A stretch of 36,168 bases of DNA, taken from an uncultured Pelagibacteraceae bacterium (GTDB lineage Bacteria > Pseudomonadota > Alphaproteobacteria > Pelagibacterales > Pelagibacteraceae). This document shows, in pieces, positions 28,819 to 35,770 of the stretch; positions within the stretch are counted from its first letter, which is position 1, and each line of letters begins with the position of its first letter. The notes under the pieces are model-generated. The model searched no databases, was not told where the DNA came from, and was given only the letters and a program-made list of their open reading frames with translations. A program made the translations under genes and the position numbers. The DNA is taken from positions 1-36,168 of the forward strand of contig CABYDT010000007.1 of NCBI GenBank assembly GCA_902517865.1, given 5' to 3'.

Positions 28819-29514
28819 TTATAAGCTCTTAATTGATATTTTATTTGATAATCCCATAGTACTAGTCAAATAGATTGAATTAATAAAATTACCTTTCACC
28901 CCGGAAGGTCTCTCTTTATCAACTGTTTCACAAACTGTTTTTAAGTTTTCTAAAATCTTTTTTTCGTCGAAATCGATCCTTCCAATGCTTAATGATAAAT
29001 TTCCATCTTCATCACATCTGATTTCAACCTTACCTTCTTTCAAATCTTTAACAGCTTTGCCTAAATCTGGTGAAACCGTCCCGAATTTAGGATTTGGCAT
29101 TAGCCCTTTTGGACCTAATATCTTTCCTAATTTTCCAACTTTAGACATCATATCCGGAGAACAAACCAAGACATCAAAATCTATTTTTCCTCCTGATATT
29201 TTTTCAACTAAGTCATCCGATCCAACAATATCTGCGCCGGCTTTTTTTACGTCATTTACTTTGTCATTGGAGCAAATCACTGCAATTTTGTTTTTCTTTC
29301 CGTTTCCGTTCGGCAGATCTACAGTTGTGCGTAAAGTTTGATCTGCTTTAGTTTTTTCAACATTTAAATTAAAATGAACATCTATTGACTCTTTAAATTT
29401 AACGCTCTTATTTTTCTTTAAAAGTTTGATTGCATCTACGGCGTTCAAAGTTTCATTTTTATGAGATTTAAGAAGATCTCTATATCTTTTGGATTTGTTT
29501 TTTAAATTTCTCAT
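28819..29514 (-). CDS. rplA: 50S ribosomal protein L1
   Basis: Forms the mobile L1 stalk at the E site; in E. coli it also represses the L11 operon. It has 231 aa from the ATG at 29514. The frame extends upstream to 29559, but that part overlaps rplK and has no family match. KLGKILGPKGLMPNPKFGTVSPDL and the C-terminal FINSIYLTSTMG are diagnostic. It begins one base after the rplK stop. Confidence 0.96.
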   Translation of the reverse strand: MRNLKNKSKRYRDLLKSHKNETLNAVDAIKLLKKNKSVKFKESIDVHFNLNVEKTKADQTLRTTVDLPNGNGKKNKIAVICSNDKVNDVKKAGADIVGSDDLVEKISGGKIDFDVLVCSPDMMSKVGKLGKILGPKGLMPNPKFGTVSPDLGKAVKDLKEGKVEIRCDEDGNLSLSIGRIDFDEKKILENLKTVCETVDKERPSGVKGNFINSIYLTSTMGLSNKISIKSL

Positions 29515-29515
29515 T

Positions 29516-29941
29516 TTAATCTTTAACTTGAATACCCATTGATCTTGCTGATCCAGCAATTATTTTTACAGCTTCATTTATATCAAATGCATTTAAATCT
29601 TTTTGTTTAGCCTGTGCAATTTTTTTTAATTGGTCTTTGGTAATAGTTCCAACCGAATTTCTTCCAGGTTCCTTTGAGCCGGATTTTAATTTCAAAGCTT
29701 CTTTAATTAAATGAGAAGCAGGTGGGGTCTTTACTATAAAATCGAACTTTTTATCTTTGTAAATTGTTATGACAACAGGAACTGGTTTGCCCATTTGATC
29801 CTTTGTCTTTTCATTAAAAGCTTTGCAAAATTCCATAATATTTATTCCTCGTTGACCTAATGCAGGTCCTACAGGCGGGGCAGGATTTGCTTGTCCACCT
29901 TTAATTTGTAATTTTAAATATCCAACAATTTCTTTAGCCAT
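29516..29941 (-). CDS. rplK: 50S ribosomal protein L11
   Basis: Part of the GTPase-associated centre, with 23S rRNA; needed for RelA activation in relatives. It has 141 aa. The Pro-rich [23 protein letters not shown] near the N-terminus and SMGIQVKD at the C-terminus are typical. It starts two bases after nusG, so nusG and the L11 genes are very likely one transcript. Confidence 0.97.
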   Translation of the reverse strand: MAKEIVGYLKLQIKGGQANPAPPVGPALGQRGINIMEFCKAFNEKTKDQMGKPVPVVITIYKDKKFDFIVKTPPASHLIKEALKLKSGSKEPGRNSVGTITKDQLKKIAQAKQKDLNAFDINEAVKIIAGSARSMGIQVKD

Positions 29942-29943
29942 TA

Positions 29944-30468
29944 TTATACCTTTTCAACCTGAGCGTAATCTAAATCCACAGGAGTTGGTCTACCAAATAT
30001 AGAAACTGAAACCTTAAGTCTAGACTTTTCTTCGTCAATCTCCTCAATTAGGCCATTAAAAGACGCAAATGGCCCGTCACATACTCTAACTTGCTCACCA
30101 ATAGTGAATGAAATGGAGCTTGAAGGATTTGCAATACTCTCTTCCATGTTTCCAACTATTTTAGAAACTTCATCATCTGAAATTGGTGATGGTTTACCTT
30201 GGGGTCCTAAAAAACCACTTACTTTTTTTATAGATTTAATTAAATGATAAACTTGATCATTTAAATCTAATTTTGCCAAAACATAGCCTGGAAAATATTT
30301 TTTTTTTGCTACAGTTCTTTTTCCTTTTTTTATTTCTGTAACATCATGTGTTGGCACTAAAACTTCACCAAAATTGCTTTCCATACCAGCTTTAATTAAT
30401 TCTTCTTTGATTTGATCTGATACTTTTTTTTCAAAGCCAGAGTATGATTGTACTATGTACCACTTCAT
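29944..30468 (-). CDS. nusG: Transcription termination/antitermination protein NusG
   Basis: Binds RNA polymerase, links it to S10/ribosome or Rho, and suppresses pausing. It has 174 aa from [16 protein letters not shown]. The N-terminal NGN domain has [11 protein letters not shown] and KVSGFLG; the C-terminal KOW domain has [19 protein letters not shown]. The frame runs upstream to 30600 through the secE region, but those 44 residues are a shadow of secE. The ATG is two bases after the secE stop. Confidence 0.97.
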   Translation of the reverse strand: MKWYIVQSYSGFEKKVSDQIKEELIKAGMESNFGEVLVPTHDVTEIKKGKRTVAKKKYFPGYVLAKLDLNDQVYHLIKSIKKVSGFLGPQGKPSPISDDEVSKIVGNMEESIANPSSSISFTIGEQVRVCDGPFASFNGLIEEIDEEKSRLKVSVSIFGRPTPVDLDYAQVEKV

Positions 30469-30470
30469 AA

Positions 30471-30656
30471 TTAATAACCTATTAAAAAATTTAAACCTGT
30501 TTTGAAAATTTGATCTAATAATAAAAAAAATAGAGAAGCGATTACTGCTAGTACTATGACTGTGATAGAACCCATCAAAGTTTCTTTTTTTGTGGGCCAA
30601 GTAATCTTGAACAATTCTTGTTTTACAGTTCTTAAAAAATTAATTGGGTTCTTCAT
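30471..30656 (-). CDS. secE: Preprotein translocase subunit SecE
   Basis: Single-span clamp of the SecYEG channel. It has 61 aa from the ATG at 30656. The amphipathic conserved motif VKQELFKITWPTKKET is at 11-26 and one membrane helix lies at about 30-52. An alternative TTG four codons upstream at 30668 would start two bases after the tRNA-Trp CCA end, leaving no ribosome binding site, so the ATG is preferred. The one-helix form is normal outside the Gammaproteobacteria. Confidence 0.95.
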   Translation of the reverse strand: MKNPINFLRTVKQELFKITWPTKKETLMGSITVIVLAVIASLFFLLLDQIFKTGLNFLIGY

Positions 30657-30670
30657 ATAATTATCCAAAC

Positions 30671-30746
30671 TGGCAGGAGTGGAGGGACTTGAACCCCCAG
30701 CCTCCGGTTTTGGAGACCGGCGCTCTACCAGTTGAGCTACACTCCT
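30671..30746 (-). tRNA. trnW: tRNA-Trp (CCA)
   Basis: A 76-nt cloverleaf with encoded 3' CCA. The acceptor AGGAGTG pairs with CACTCCT, the D arm contains AGCTCAACTGGTAGAGC, and the anticodon stem CCGGT/ACCGG holds loop CTCCAAA (anticodon CCA). The T arm contains GGTTCAAGTCC. The discriminator base is G. It sits between tuf (6 nt upstream) and secE (14 nt downstream), so it must be cut from a mixed mRNA/tRNA transcript. Confidence 0.97.
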
Positions 30747-30752
30747 AAGAGT

Positions 30753-31940
30753 TTACTCTAAAATTTTTGTTACAACGCCTGCTCCAACAGTTCTTCCACC
30801 TTCTCTAATTGCAAATTTTAAATTCTGATCCATAGCAATTGGTGAAATTAGAGTTACTGTCATTTTAGCATCGTCGCCTGGCATTACCATTTCAGTTCCC
30901 TGAGGCAAAGCTACTTCACCTGTTACATCAGTGGTTCTAAAATAAAACTGTGGTCTATATTTTGTAAAGAAAGGCGTGTGTCTTCCCCCTTCTTCCTTTT
31001 TTAATATATAAGCTTGAGCTTCAAATTTTGTGTGTGGTTTAATTGAGCCTGGTTTTGATAAAACTTGACCTCTTTCAACCTGGTCTCTTTCAATACCTCT
31101 AAGTAATGCACCAATGTTATCACCTGCTTCACCTGAGTCTAAAAGTTTTCTAAACATTTCAACTCCAGTACAAACAGTTTTCTGTGTATCTTTAATACCA
31201 ACTATTTCTAATTCATCGCCTGAATTTACTACGCCTGACTCAACTCTTCCAGTTACAACAGTACCTCTTCCAGAAATTGAAAAGACATCTTCTATCGGCA
31301 TTAAAAAAGGTTTGTCTTTCGGTCTATCTGGTTGTGGTATTGTATCATCCACAGCTTTCATTAATTCCATTATTGGTTTTACACCAAGATCTTGATCACC
31401 TTCGATAGCTTTTAATGCTGAACCCTTAATAATTGGAATTTTGTCTCCTGGAAATTTATAAGATGATAATAATTCTCTAATTTCAACTTCAACAAGTTCT
31501 AAAAGTTCTTTGTCTTGGACAGTGTCAACTTTATTTAGAAATACTACTAAAGCTGGAACACCAACTTGTCTTGCTAACAATATATGTTCACGAGTTTGAG
31601 GCATAGGTCCGTCAGCAGCATTTACTACTAAAATCGCTCCATCCATTTGAGCAGCTCCAGTTATCATATTTTTTACGTAGTCAGCGTGACCTGGGCAATC
31701 TACGTGAGCATAATGACGTTTTTCAGTTTCATATTCAACATGCGCAGTAGAAATTGTAATACCTCTCTCTTTTTCTTCTGGTGCTTTATCAATTTGATCA
31801 TAAGCTACGAACTGTGCGCCGCCAGCTTCAGATAAAACTTTAGTTATGGCAGCAGTTAAAGTTGTTTTTCCATGATCGACATGGCCGATTGTACCTATGT
31901 TACAGTGAGGTTTACTCCTGTTAAATTTTTCCTTAGACAT
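30753..31940 (-). CDS. tuf: Elongation factor Tu
   Basis: GTPase that delivers aminoacyl-tRNA to the ribosome. It has 395 aa from [28 protein letters not shown]. The P-loop GHVDHGKT is at 19-26, then [17 protein letters not shown] (about 81-92) and NKVD (about 136). Domains II and III are complete, ending [16 protein letters not shown] (conserved). An AAGGAG site lies nine bases before the ATG; the longer frame to 32000 runs into tRNA-Gly and was rejected. It is the only tuf copy seen, placed in the tufB-like tRNA context and absent from its other usual site after fusA. Confidence 0.98.
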   Translation of the reverse strand: MSKEKFNRSKPHCNIGTIGHVDHGKTTLTAAITKVLSEAGGAQFVAYDQIDKAPEEKERGITISTAHVEYETEKRHYAHVDCPGHADYVKNMITGAAQMDGAILVVNAADGPMPQTREHILLARQVGVPALVVFLNKVDTVQDKELLELVEVEIRELLSSYKFPGDKIPIIKGSALKAIEGDQDLGVKPIMELMKAVDDTIPQPDRPKDKPFLMPIEDVFSISGRGTVVTGRVESGVVNSGDELEIVGIKDTQKTVCTGVEMFRKLLDSGEAGDNIGALLRGIERDQVERGQVLSKPGSIKPHTKFEAQAYILKKEEGGRHTPFFTKYRPQFYFRTTDVTGEVALPQGTEMVMPGDDAKMTVTLISPIAMDQNLKFAIREGGRTVGAGVVTKILE

Positions 31941-31972
31941 TGTTTTTTTCTCCTTAATTAATTTATCCAATC

Positions 31973-32046
31973 TGGAGCGGGTGATGAGAATCGAACTCAC
32001 ACAACCAGCTTGGAAGGCTGGTGTTCTACCATTGAACTACACCCGC
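31973..32046 (-). tRNA. trnG: tRNA-Gly (TCC)
   Basis: A 74-nt cloverleaf with encoded CCA. The acceptor GCGGGTG pairs with CACCCGC, the anticodon stem CCAGC/GCTGG holds loop CTTCCAA (anticodon TCC), and the T arm carries GAGTTCGATTCTC. It lies 48 nt after tRNA-Tyr and 32 nt before tuf. Confidence 0.97.
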
Positions 32047-32094
32047 GTAAAGGGCTATTTACCTATCTAAATAAATAAATTCAACACAAATATA

Positions 32095-32180
<86 letters not shown>

Positions 32181-32203
32181 AAATAGCCGACAGAATTAAC
32201 AAA

Positions 32204-32232
32204 AATATAACTTTAATCAATGATTTTAATAA
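32204..32232 (-). promoter_or_regulatory. Weak promoter candidate for the tRNA-Tyr/tuf cluster
   Basis: On the minus strand a -10 TATATT (32204-32209, five of six) has a poor -35 TTATTA 17 nt upstream (32227-32232). The start would fall about 17 nt before tRNA-Tyr. The 81-bp gap between tRNA-Tyr and the divergent methyltransferase must carry both promoters, but the AT-rich sequence makes the choice uncertain. Confidence 0.3.
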
Positions 32233-32261
32233 TAATAAAATAGTTTAAACATCTATTTTAC

Positions 32262-32984
32262 ATGAAAAATAATACATATTTTGCTTTTGGGTTAAATGCT
32301 TTAATTGATACAATCAATAATAATAGAAAAATTATCAAAATCTTTATTACCAAAGAAAGATATGATGATTTAATAAAAAAAATACCAAAGAAAATACCTA
32401 TTGAAATAAAAGAAAAATCCAAAATTGATAAGATGAATATGCATAAATTCAACACCCAGGGTATTTGCGCAATTCTAGAGAAGGAAAAAAAGATTACACT
32501 TAAGGAATATCTATCTAATCATAAGAGTAAATTCAGTACTATAGTGATGCTAAATAATATTTCAGATCAAAGGAATATAGGCTCTATTATTCGAGTTGCT
32601 ACAGCCTTAAACTCAGAAGCAGTGATAATTAATAAAAAATATTATAACGAGACGAATTCTTTGATGATTAAAGCATCTTCCGGAACGTTAAACAGCATTC
32701 AAATTATTGAGGTTGGCAATGATCATAATTCAATACAATTGTTAAAGGATCATAACTTTTGGATATATGCTTTGGATGGTCAAGCAAAACAAGATGTTAA
32801 AAAAGTTAAATGGGCAGAAAAGTCTGTTATTGTAGTCGGATCAGAGGGAGATGGAATTCAAAAAATAATAAAAGATTCTTCTGATGAAGTTATTAAAATA
32901 AATATTTCTAAAAATGTTGAAAGTCTTAATGTCACAAGCGCATTAAGTATTTGTCTTTTTCAAAAAAAAACGGTCCAAGAATAA
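32262..32984 (+). CDS. rlmB: SpoU/TrmH-family rRNA 2'-O-ribose methyltransferase (RlmB-like)
   Basis: SAM-dependent enzyme that methylates a ribose in rRNA; RlmB modifies 23S G2251 in E. coli. It has 240 aa: an N-terminal L30e-like substrate-binding domain (about 1-75), then the knotted catalytic domain. The three SpoU motifs are present: DQRNIGSIIRVA (102-113), VVGSEGDGI (191-199) and INISKNVESLNVTSAL (213-228). The N-terminal substrate-binding domain favours RlmB over TrmH or TrmL. It is transcribed away from tRNA-Tyr and converges on the porin gene. Confidence 0.88.
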   Translation: MKNNTYFAFGLNALIDTINNNRKIIKIFITKERYDDLIKKIPKKIPIEIKEKSKIDKMNMHKFNTQGICAILEKEKKITLKEYLSNHKSKFSTIVMLNNISDQRNIGSIIRVATALNSEAVIINKKYYNETNSLMIKASSGTLNSIQIIEVGNDHNSIQLLKDHNFWIYALDGQAKQDVKKVKWAEKSVIVVGSEGDGIQKIIKDSSDEVIKINISKNVESLNVTSALSICLFQKKTVQE

Positions 32985-32991
32985 GCTTTGG

Positions 32992-33021
32992 CTATTTTAA
33001 ATAATCAACAAACTAAAATAG
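32992..33021. terminator. Inverted repeat between rlmB and the porin gene
   Basis: A perfect 8-bp repeat, CTATTTTA (32992-32999) and TAAAATAG (33014-33021), with a 14-nt loop overlaps the porin stop codon. Its place between two convergent genes suggests a shared terminator, but the stem is almost all A-T and no strict T-run follows. Confidence 0.35.
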
Positions 33022-34035
33022 TACTTTAATTTTAACTTTGTGAATTTCGTATTCAGTATCTTTTGTACTATTTAGGTCAGAACCGTCTGCGTAGTCATAT
33101 TGAATGACTGCTGGACCAAGGTTGTAACCTATTTGTAAGATACCCATACCAGTTTCGACACCATTATCAGTGTTGACTGTCAAATAATTTATATTAGCTG
33201 CAAATACACCAATTGTAAGTGCATCGTTTACTTTGTAAGCGACACCACCTTCTTGGATTTCAGTTGTCGTAACTCGCTGTGTTTGTGTATCATCTAACTC
33301 GTTTTCAATCTCTTGATAACCAATTGCAAAACTTCCAATTTTATATTGGAAACCAATTGTAGTACCTTTTGGATCTGAGTTTGCAGTAGCATCTGATTCT
33401 TCAGATGATGTACCGAAACCGATTGTTAAACCATCAACTGGAGTTAACTTAACACCAACTGATGATGCAGTACCGTACTCAGATGAAGTTGCTGAACTTG
33501 CATTAATTGCATCAGTACTAGTATTTACGTCTCTAACTGGAGTAAATCCAAATGAGATCGCTGCTAAATCGTTTTTGAAACTTAGACCGATAGCGTTTTC
33601 ACCAGATGATGTATCCCATACGTCTGGACCTAATGGCTTACGAGCTGCTGTTGGCAGACCTCTGTGTGCACCAGTAATATCCGCACGTCTGTTGTTTACG
33701 TATGGTGAAATTGCTTTCACAGTTTCAATACCGTATGACTGGTCGTAACCAATACCAAGTTTTAGACCTCCGCCTAAATCAAAAGTAACTGCGTGACCAG
33801 CTTCGTCTCCACCTTCAAAAGTGTATTTGACTGAGTAACTAACTCCGTTATCCATGTCACCACTTCCAGAGAATGTAAGACCAGTTAAAGATCCAAGCGT
33901 TGACTTGAATGATCCGCCAGCATCTAAGTAGTTCCACTCTTGGTAACCACTGACTTTAACATCAGCAACAGCCGCAGTAGAAATAGAAGCAGCAGCAACA
34001 AGTGCGCTAGTTCTTAATAGTTGTTTTCTTAACAT
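33013..34035 (-). CDS. Outer-membrane porin
   Basis: Predicted trimeric beta-barrel porin for passive uptake of small solutes. It has 340 aa. A signal peptide (basic MLRKQLLR, hydrophobic Ala-rich core, cleavage after AVA at residue 24) is followed by alternating beta-strand pattern with Gly/Ser/Thr-rich loops. The chain ends in the aromatic C-terminal Phe (KIKVLF) needed for Bam-dependent insertion. An AAGGAG ribosome binding site lies seven bases before the ATG. The gene is visibly less AT-rich than its neighbours and favours a few codons, as expected for a very highly expressed protein. The substrate cannot be told. Confidence 0.85.
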   Translation of the reverse strand: MLRKQLLRTSALVAAASISTAAVADVKVSGYQEWNYLDAGGSFKSTLGSLTGLTFSGSGDMDNGVSYSVKYTFEGGDEAGHAVTFDLGGGLKLGIGYDQSYGIETVKAISPYVNNRRADITGAHRGLPTAARKPLGPDVWDTSSGENAIGLSFKNDLAAISFGFTPVRDVNTSTDAINASSATSSEYGTASSVGVKLTPVDGLTIGFGTSSEESDATANSDPKGTTIGFQYKIGSFAIGYQEIENELDDTQTQRVTTTEIQEGGVAYKVNDALTIGVFAANINYLTVNTDNGVETGMGILQIGYNLGPAVIQYDYADGSDLNSTKDTEYEIHKVKIKVLF

Positions 34036-34134
34036 TATTATCTCCTTTTTAATCGATTAATGTTGATGCGATTATTAGAGATATTGTTCCAGTAAATCAC
34101 GTTAATATGACTTAAAATTAGCTTTTTTTTTAAT

Positions 34135-34159
34135 TTGTTGTATATTTGCAACACAACAA
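34135..34159. repeat. Inverted repeat in the porin/DUF3576 divergent region
   Basis: TTGTTGT (34135-34141) and ACAACAA (34153-34159) form a 7-bp inverted repeat; a second one, TGTTG/CAACA (34136-34140 with 34149-34153), nests inside it. It lies about 100 bp upstream of the porin start and 50 bp upstream of the lipoprotein start, beside a run of nine T. The rest of the 175-bp gap (34036-34210) shows only the porin ribosome binding site; no promoter stands out. An operator role is inferred. Confidence 0.4.
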
Positions 34160-34210
34160 ATATATTGATTTTATTGGATTAATTAAACTTATGGTATTAA
34201 GTGTTAGATT

Positions 34211-34753
34211 ATGAGGTTTTTAAACTTATTTTTAGTAATAATATTGGCGCTTTTCACAACTAATTGTGGAATTTTTAAAAAAGATGACCCAAATAAACCC
34301 AAAAAAGTTAAGAAAAAGCAATACGAGTTTAACTCTGAACAAAGGGCAAAAGATTTCTCTGAAAGCAGAGGTATACTTGATGAAGTCTTTAAAAAGAAAC
34401 CAGGCGAATTTCAATTTGCAACATCTAACGTATTATGGAGAGCCTCTTTAATAACTCTAGAGGAAATACCGTTAAGGGCAGTGGATTACTCTGGTGGTAT
34501 AATCGTTACAGAGTGGTATACAAATTCAAAATCTAGTGACTCTTTAAGAATAACTGTCAGATTCAATTCAAATGAGGTATCACCGAGTTCATTCAAAGTT
34601 CTTACGCATAAAAAGATTTGCAATATAGACGGACAATGCAAGACAACTATGGTTAAGAAAACAAAATTGAATAATACTATAAAAGAGAAAATATTAAATA
34701 CAGCTCGAATTTTAGCTGTAGAGGCTAAAAATAAAACCATTAAAAAAAAATAA
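34211..34753 (+). CDS. DUF3576 lipoprotein
   Basis: Conserved alphaproteobacterial envelope protein of unknown function. It has 180 aa. A short signal peptide ends at Cys19 (LFTTNCG), a lipobox-like site that is looser than consensus, and a Lys-rich stretch follows. The domain core NVLWRASLITLEEIPLRAVDYSGGIIVTEWY is the DUF3576 hallmark. No Shine-Dalgarno sequence is evident before the ATG. The stop codon touches the encoded CCA end of the opposite-strand tRNA-Asp. In other alphaproteobacteria this gene is often near LPS-assembly genes; here it is divergent from a porin. Confidence 0.82.
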   Translation: MRFLNLFLVIILALFTTNCGIFKKDDPNKPKKVKKKQYEFNSEQRAKDFSESRGILDEVFKKKPGEFQFATSNVLWRASLITLEEIPLRAVDYSGGIIVTEWYTNSKSSDSLRITVRFNSNEVSPSSFKVLTHKKICNIDGQCKTTMVKKTKLNNTIKEKILNTARILAVEAKNKTIKKK

Positions 34754-34831
34754 TGGCGGGAGTGACGGGACTCGAACCCGCGGCCTCCTGCGTGACAGGC
34801 AGGCGCTCTAACCAAGCTGAGCTACACCCCC
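34754..34831 (-). tRNA. trnD: tRNA-Asp (GTC)
   Basis: A 78-nt cloverleaf with encoded CCA. The acceptor GGGGGTG pairs with CACTCCC (one G-T), the anticodon stem CCTGC/GCAGG holds CTGTCAC (anticodon GTC), and the T arm carries GGGTTCGAGTCCC. The discriminator is G, as in most bacterial tRNA-Asp. Its 3' end abuts the stop of the convergent lipoprotein gene with no spacer. Confidence 0.96.
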
Positions 34832-34845
34832 GCGATATTTATAAA

Positions 34846-34873
34846 TTTATGATGAAAACTTTTGCGCTGTCAC
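34846..34873 (-). promoter_or_regulatory. Candidate promoter for tRNA-Asp
   Basis: On the minus strand: GTGACA (34868-34873, five of six) and CATAAA (34846-34851, four of six) with a 16-nt spacer. The transcript would begin about 8 nt before the tRNA. tRNA-Asp could also be co-transcribed with tRNA-Val, 108 nt upstream. Confidence 0.35.
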
Positions 34874-34939
34874 CACAAACTGACTTAATTTGAATATATA
34901 ACAAAAATCGTTCCAATTTTAAAGAACTATCTTGGTACT

Positions 34940-35015
34940 TGGTGGGCGGTGAGAGACTCGAACTCCCGACCCTCTCGGTGTAAACGAGATGCTCTACCAA
35001 CTGAGCTAACCGCCC
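34940..35015 (-). tRNA. trnV: tRNA-Val (TAC)
   Basis: A 76-nt cloverleaf with encoded CCA. The acceptor GGGCGGT pairs with ACCGCCC, the anticodon stem TCTCG/CGAGA holds TTTACAC (anticodon TAC), and the T arm carries GAGTTCGAGTCTC. The discriminator is A. A strong promoter lies directly upstream. Confidence 0.97.
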
Positions 35016-35033
35016 TTAACCAAAAAACACTGT

Positions 35034-35063
35034 GTTATACAGCTTTTAGCACAAAAAGGTCAA
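35034..35063 (-). promoter_or_regulatory. Sigma-70-type promoter for tRNA-Val
   Basis: On the minus strand: -35 TTGACC (35058-35063, five of six), an 18-nt spacer, and -10 TATAAC (35034-35039, five of six). The predicted start is about 12 nt before the tRNA. It is among the clearest promoters in the window. The remaining part of the gap, 35064-35129, holds no other signal that I can support. Confidence 0.68.
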
Positions 35064-35129
35064 GTTGAATTACTTGTTTAAAATGGCTTAAAAATAAAAT
35101 TTTGTAAGTGAAGTGTGCTTATAGTGTGT

Positions 35130-35768
35130 TTAAAAATTTTCATCATGAACTTGTTTTAATTTAAAACTTAAAAATATCATGATCAATATAATGGCTTTAG
35201 AAATATTTAAGTTTCCAAAAGTAAAAAAGTTATAAGATCCATGCATTAGTATTGGTAGCAAAATTGAATATCCTAGAAATTTTTTGTCACGACTTAAAAT
35301 ATAAAATTCAAAAAAATATCCCATCAATACACCATTAAATATATGCATTGGGACTGCAGTGAATGCCCTGGCAAATGCAATTTCATAAGAATTTTCTAAT
35401 GAGTTAAAAACATAACCAAAATTTTCATAAACTGCAAAACCTAATGAAATAAATAATGCAAAAATTACAACATCAAATTTCTTTAATTTTTTTTGTGTAG
35501 GGAGATAAAAAAGTAATGCTAAAAATTTTAATATTTCTTCTGTTAATCCACCAGCAAAAAACCCGATTAGTAAAGCATTATTAACTTCATTGTTATTGGA
35601 AAATGTTTGAACAATAAAAGTATTTAGATAGCCTGCTGGAAAACAAATTAAAATACCAAGTATAAAAGCTTTAAGAATAAATAATTTATGATTTTTGAAT
35701 CTATTTGCAAAGTAGAAAAACAAAACAACAATTAATGCTGGAAGAAAAGTGAAGAATAGTATCTTCAT
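35130..35768 (-). CDS. PrsW-like intramembrane protease
   Basis: Polytopic inner-membrane protein of the PrsW/Abi-related protease group, which cuts single-pass membrane proteins such as the anti-sigma factor RsiW in Bacillus. It has 212 aa and about seven membrane helices. The family motifs are EEILK (77-81), YENFGY (114-119), AVPMHIFNGVLMGY (138-151) and HGSYNF (176-181), giving Glu77, Glu78, Glu115, His142 and His176 as likely active-site residues. It starts two bases after a gene for a single-pass membrane protein, so the pair is co-transcribed. No sigma or anti-sigma gene is visible in the window. The natural substrate is unknown. Confidence 0.8.
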   Translation of the reverse strand: MKILFFTFLPALIVVLFFYFANRFKNHKLFILKAFILGILICFPAGYLNTFIVQTFSNNNEVNNALLIGFFAGGLTEEILKFLALLFYLPTQKKLKKFDVVIFALFISLGFAVYENFGYVFNSLENSYEIAFARAFTAVPMHIFNGVLMGYFFEFYILSRDKKFLGYSILLPILMHGSYNFFTFGNLNISKAIILIMIFLSFKLKQVHDENF

Positions 35769-35770
35769 TA

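Noticed and set aside
29944-30600. Extended NusG start at 30600
   Set aside because: The additional 44 residues overlap secE and have no NusG similarity; the family N-terminus MKWYIVQSY begins at 30468.
30657-30668. TTG start for secE
   Set aside because: It would begin two bases from the mature tRNA-Trp end with no ribosome binding site; the ATG at 30656 is better.
30753-32000. Extended EF-Tu start at 32000
   Set aside because: It runs into tRNA-Gly; the ATG at 31940 has a good ribosome binding site and the family N-terminus.
32181-32261. Promoter for the plus-strand rlmB gene
   Set aside because: One must exist in this AT-rich gap, but no -35/-10 pair with acceptable spacing stands out from background.
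34486-34815. Minus-strand frame of 109 aa across tRNA-Asp
   Set aside because: Its start is translated tRNA sequence (GFESRHS, a common artefact) and the remainder is antisense to the DUF3576 gene.
34903-34927. Possible terminator after tRNA-Val (GTTC/GAAC then five T on the minus strand)
   Set aside because: The stem is only 4 bp with a 10-nt loop; too weak to claim.
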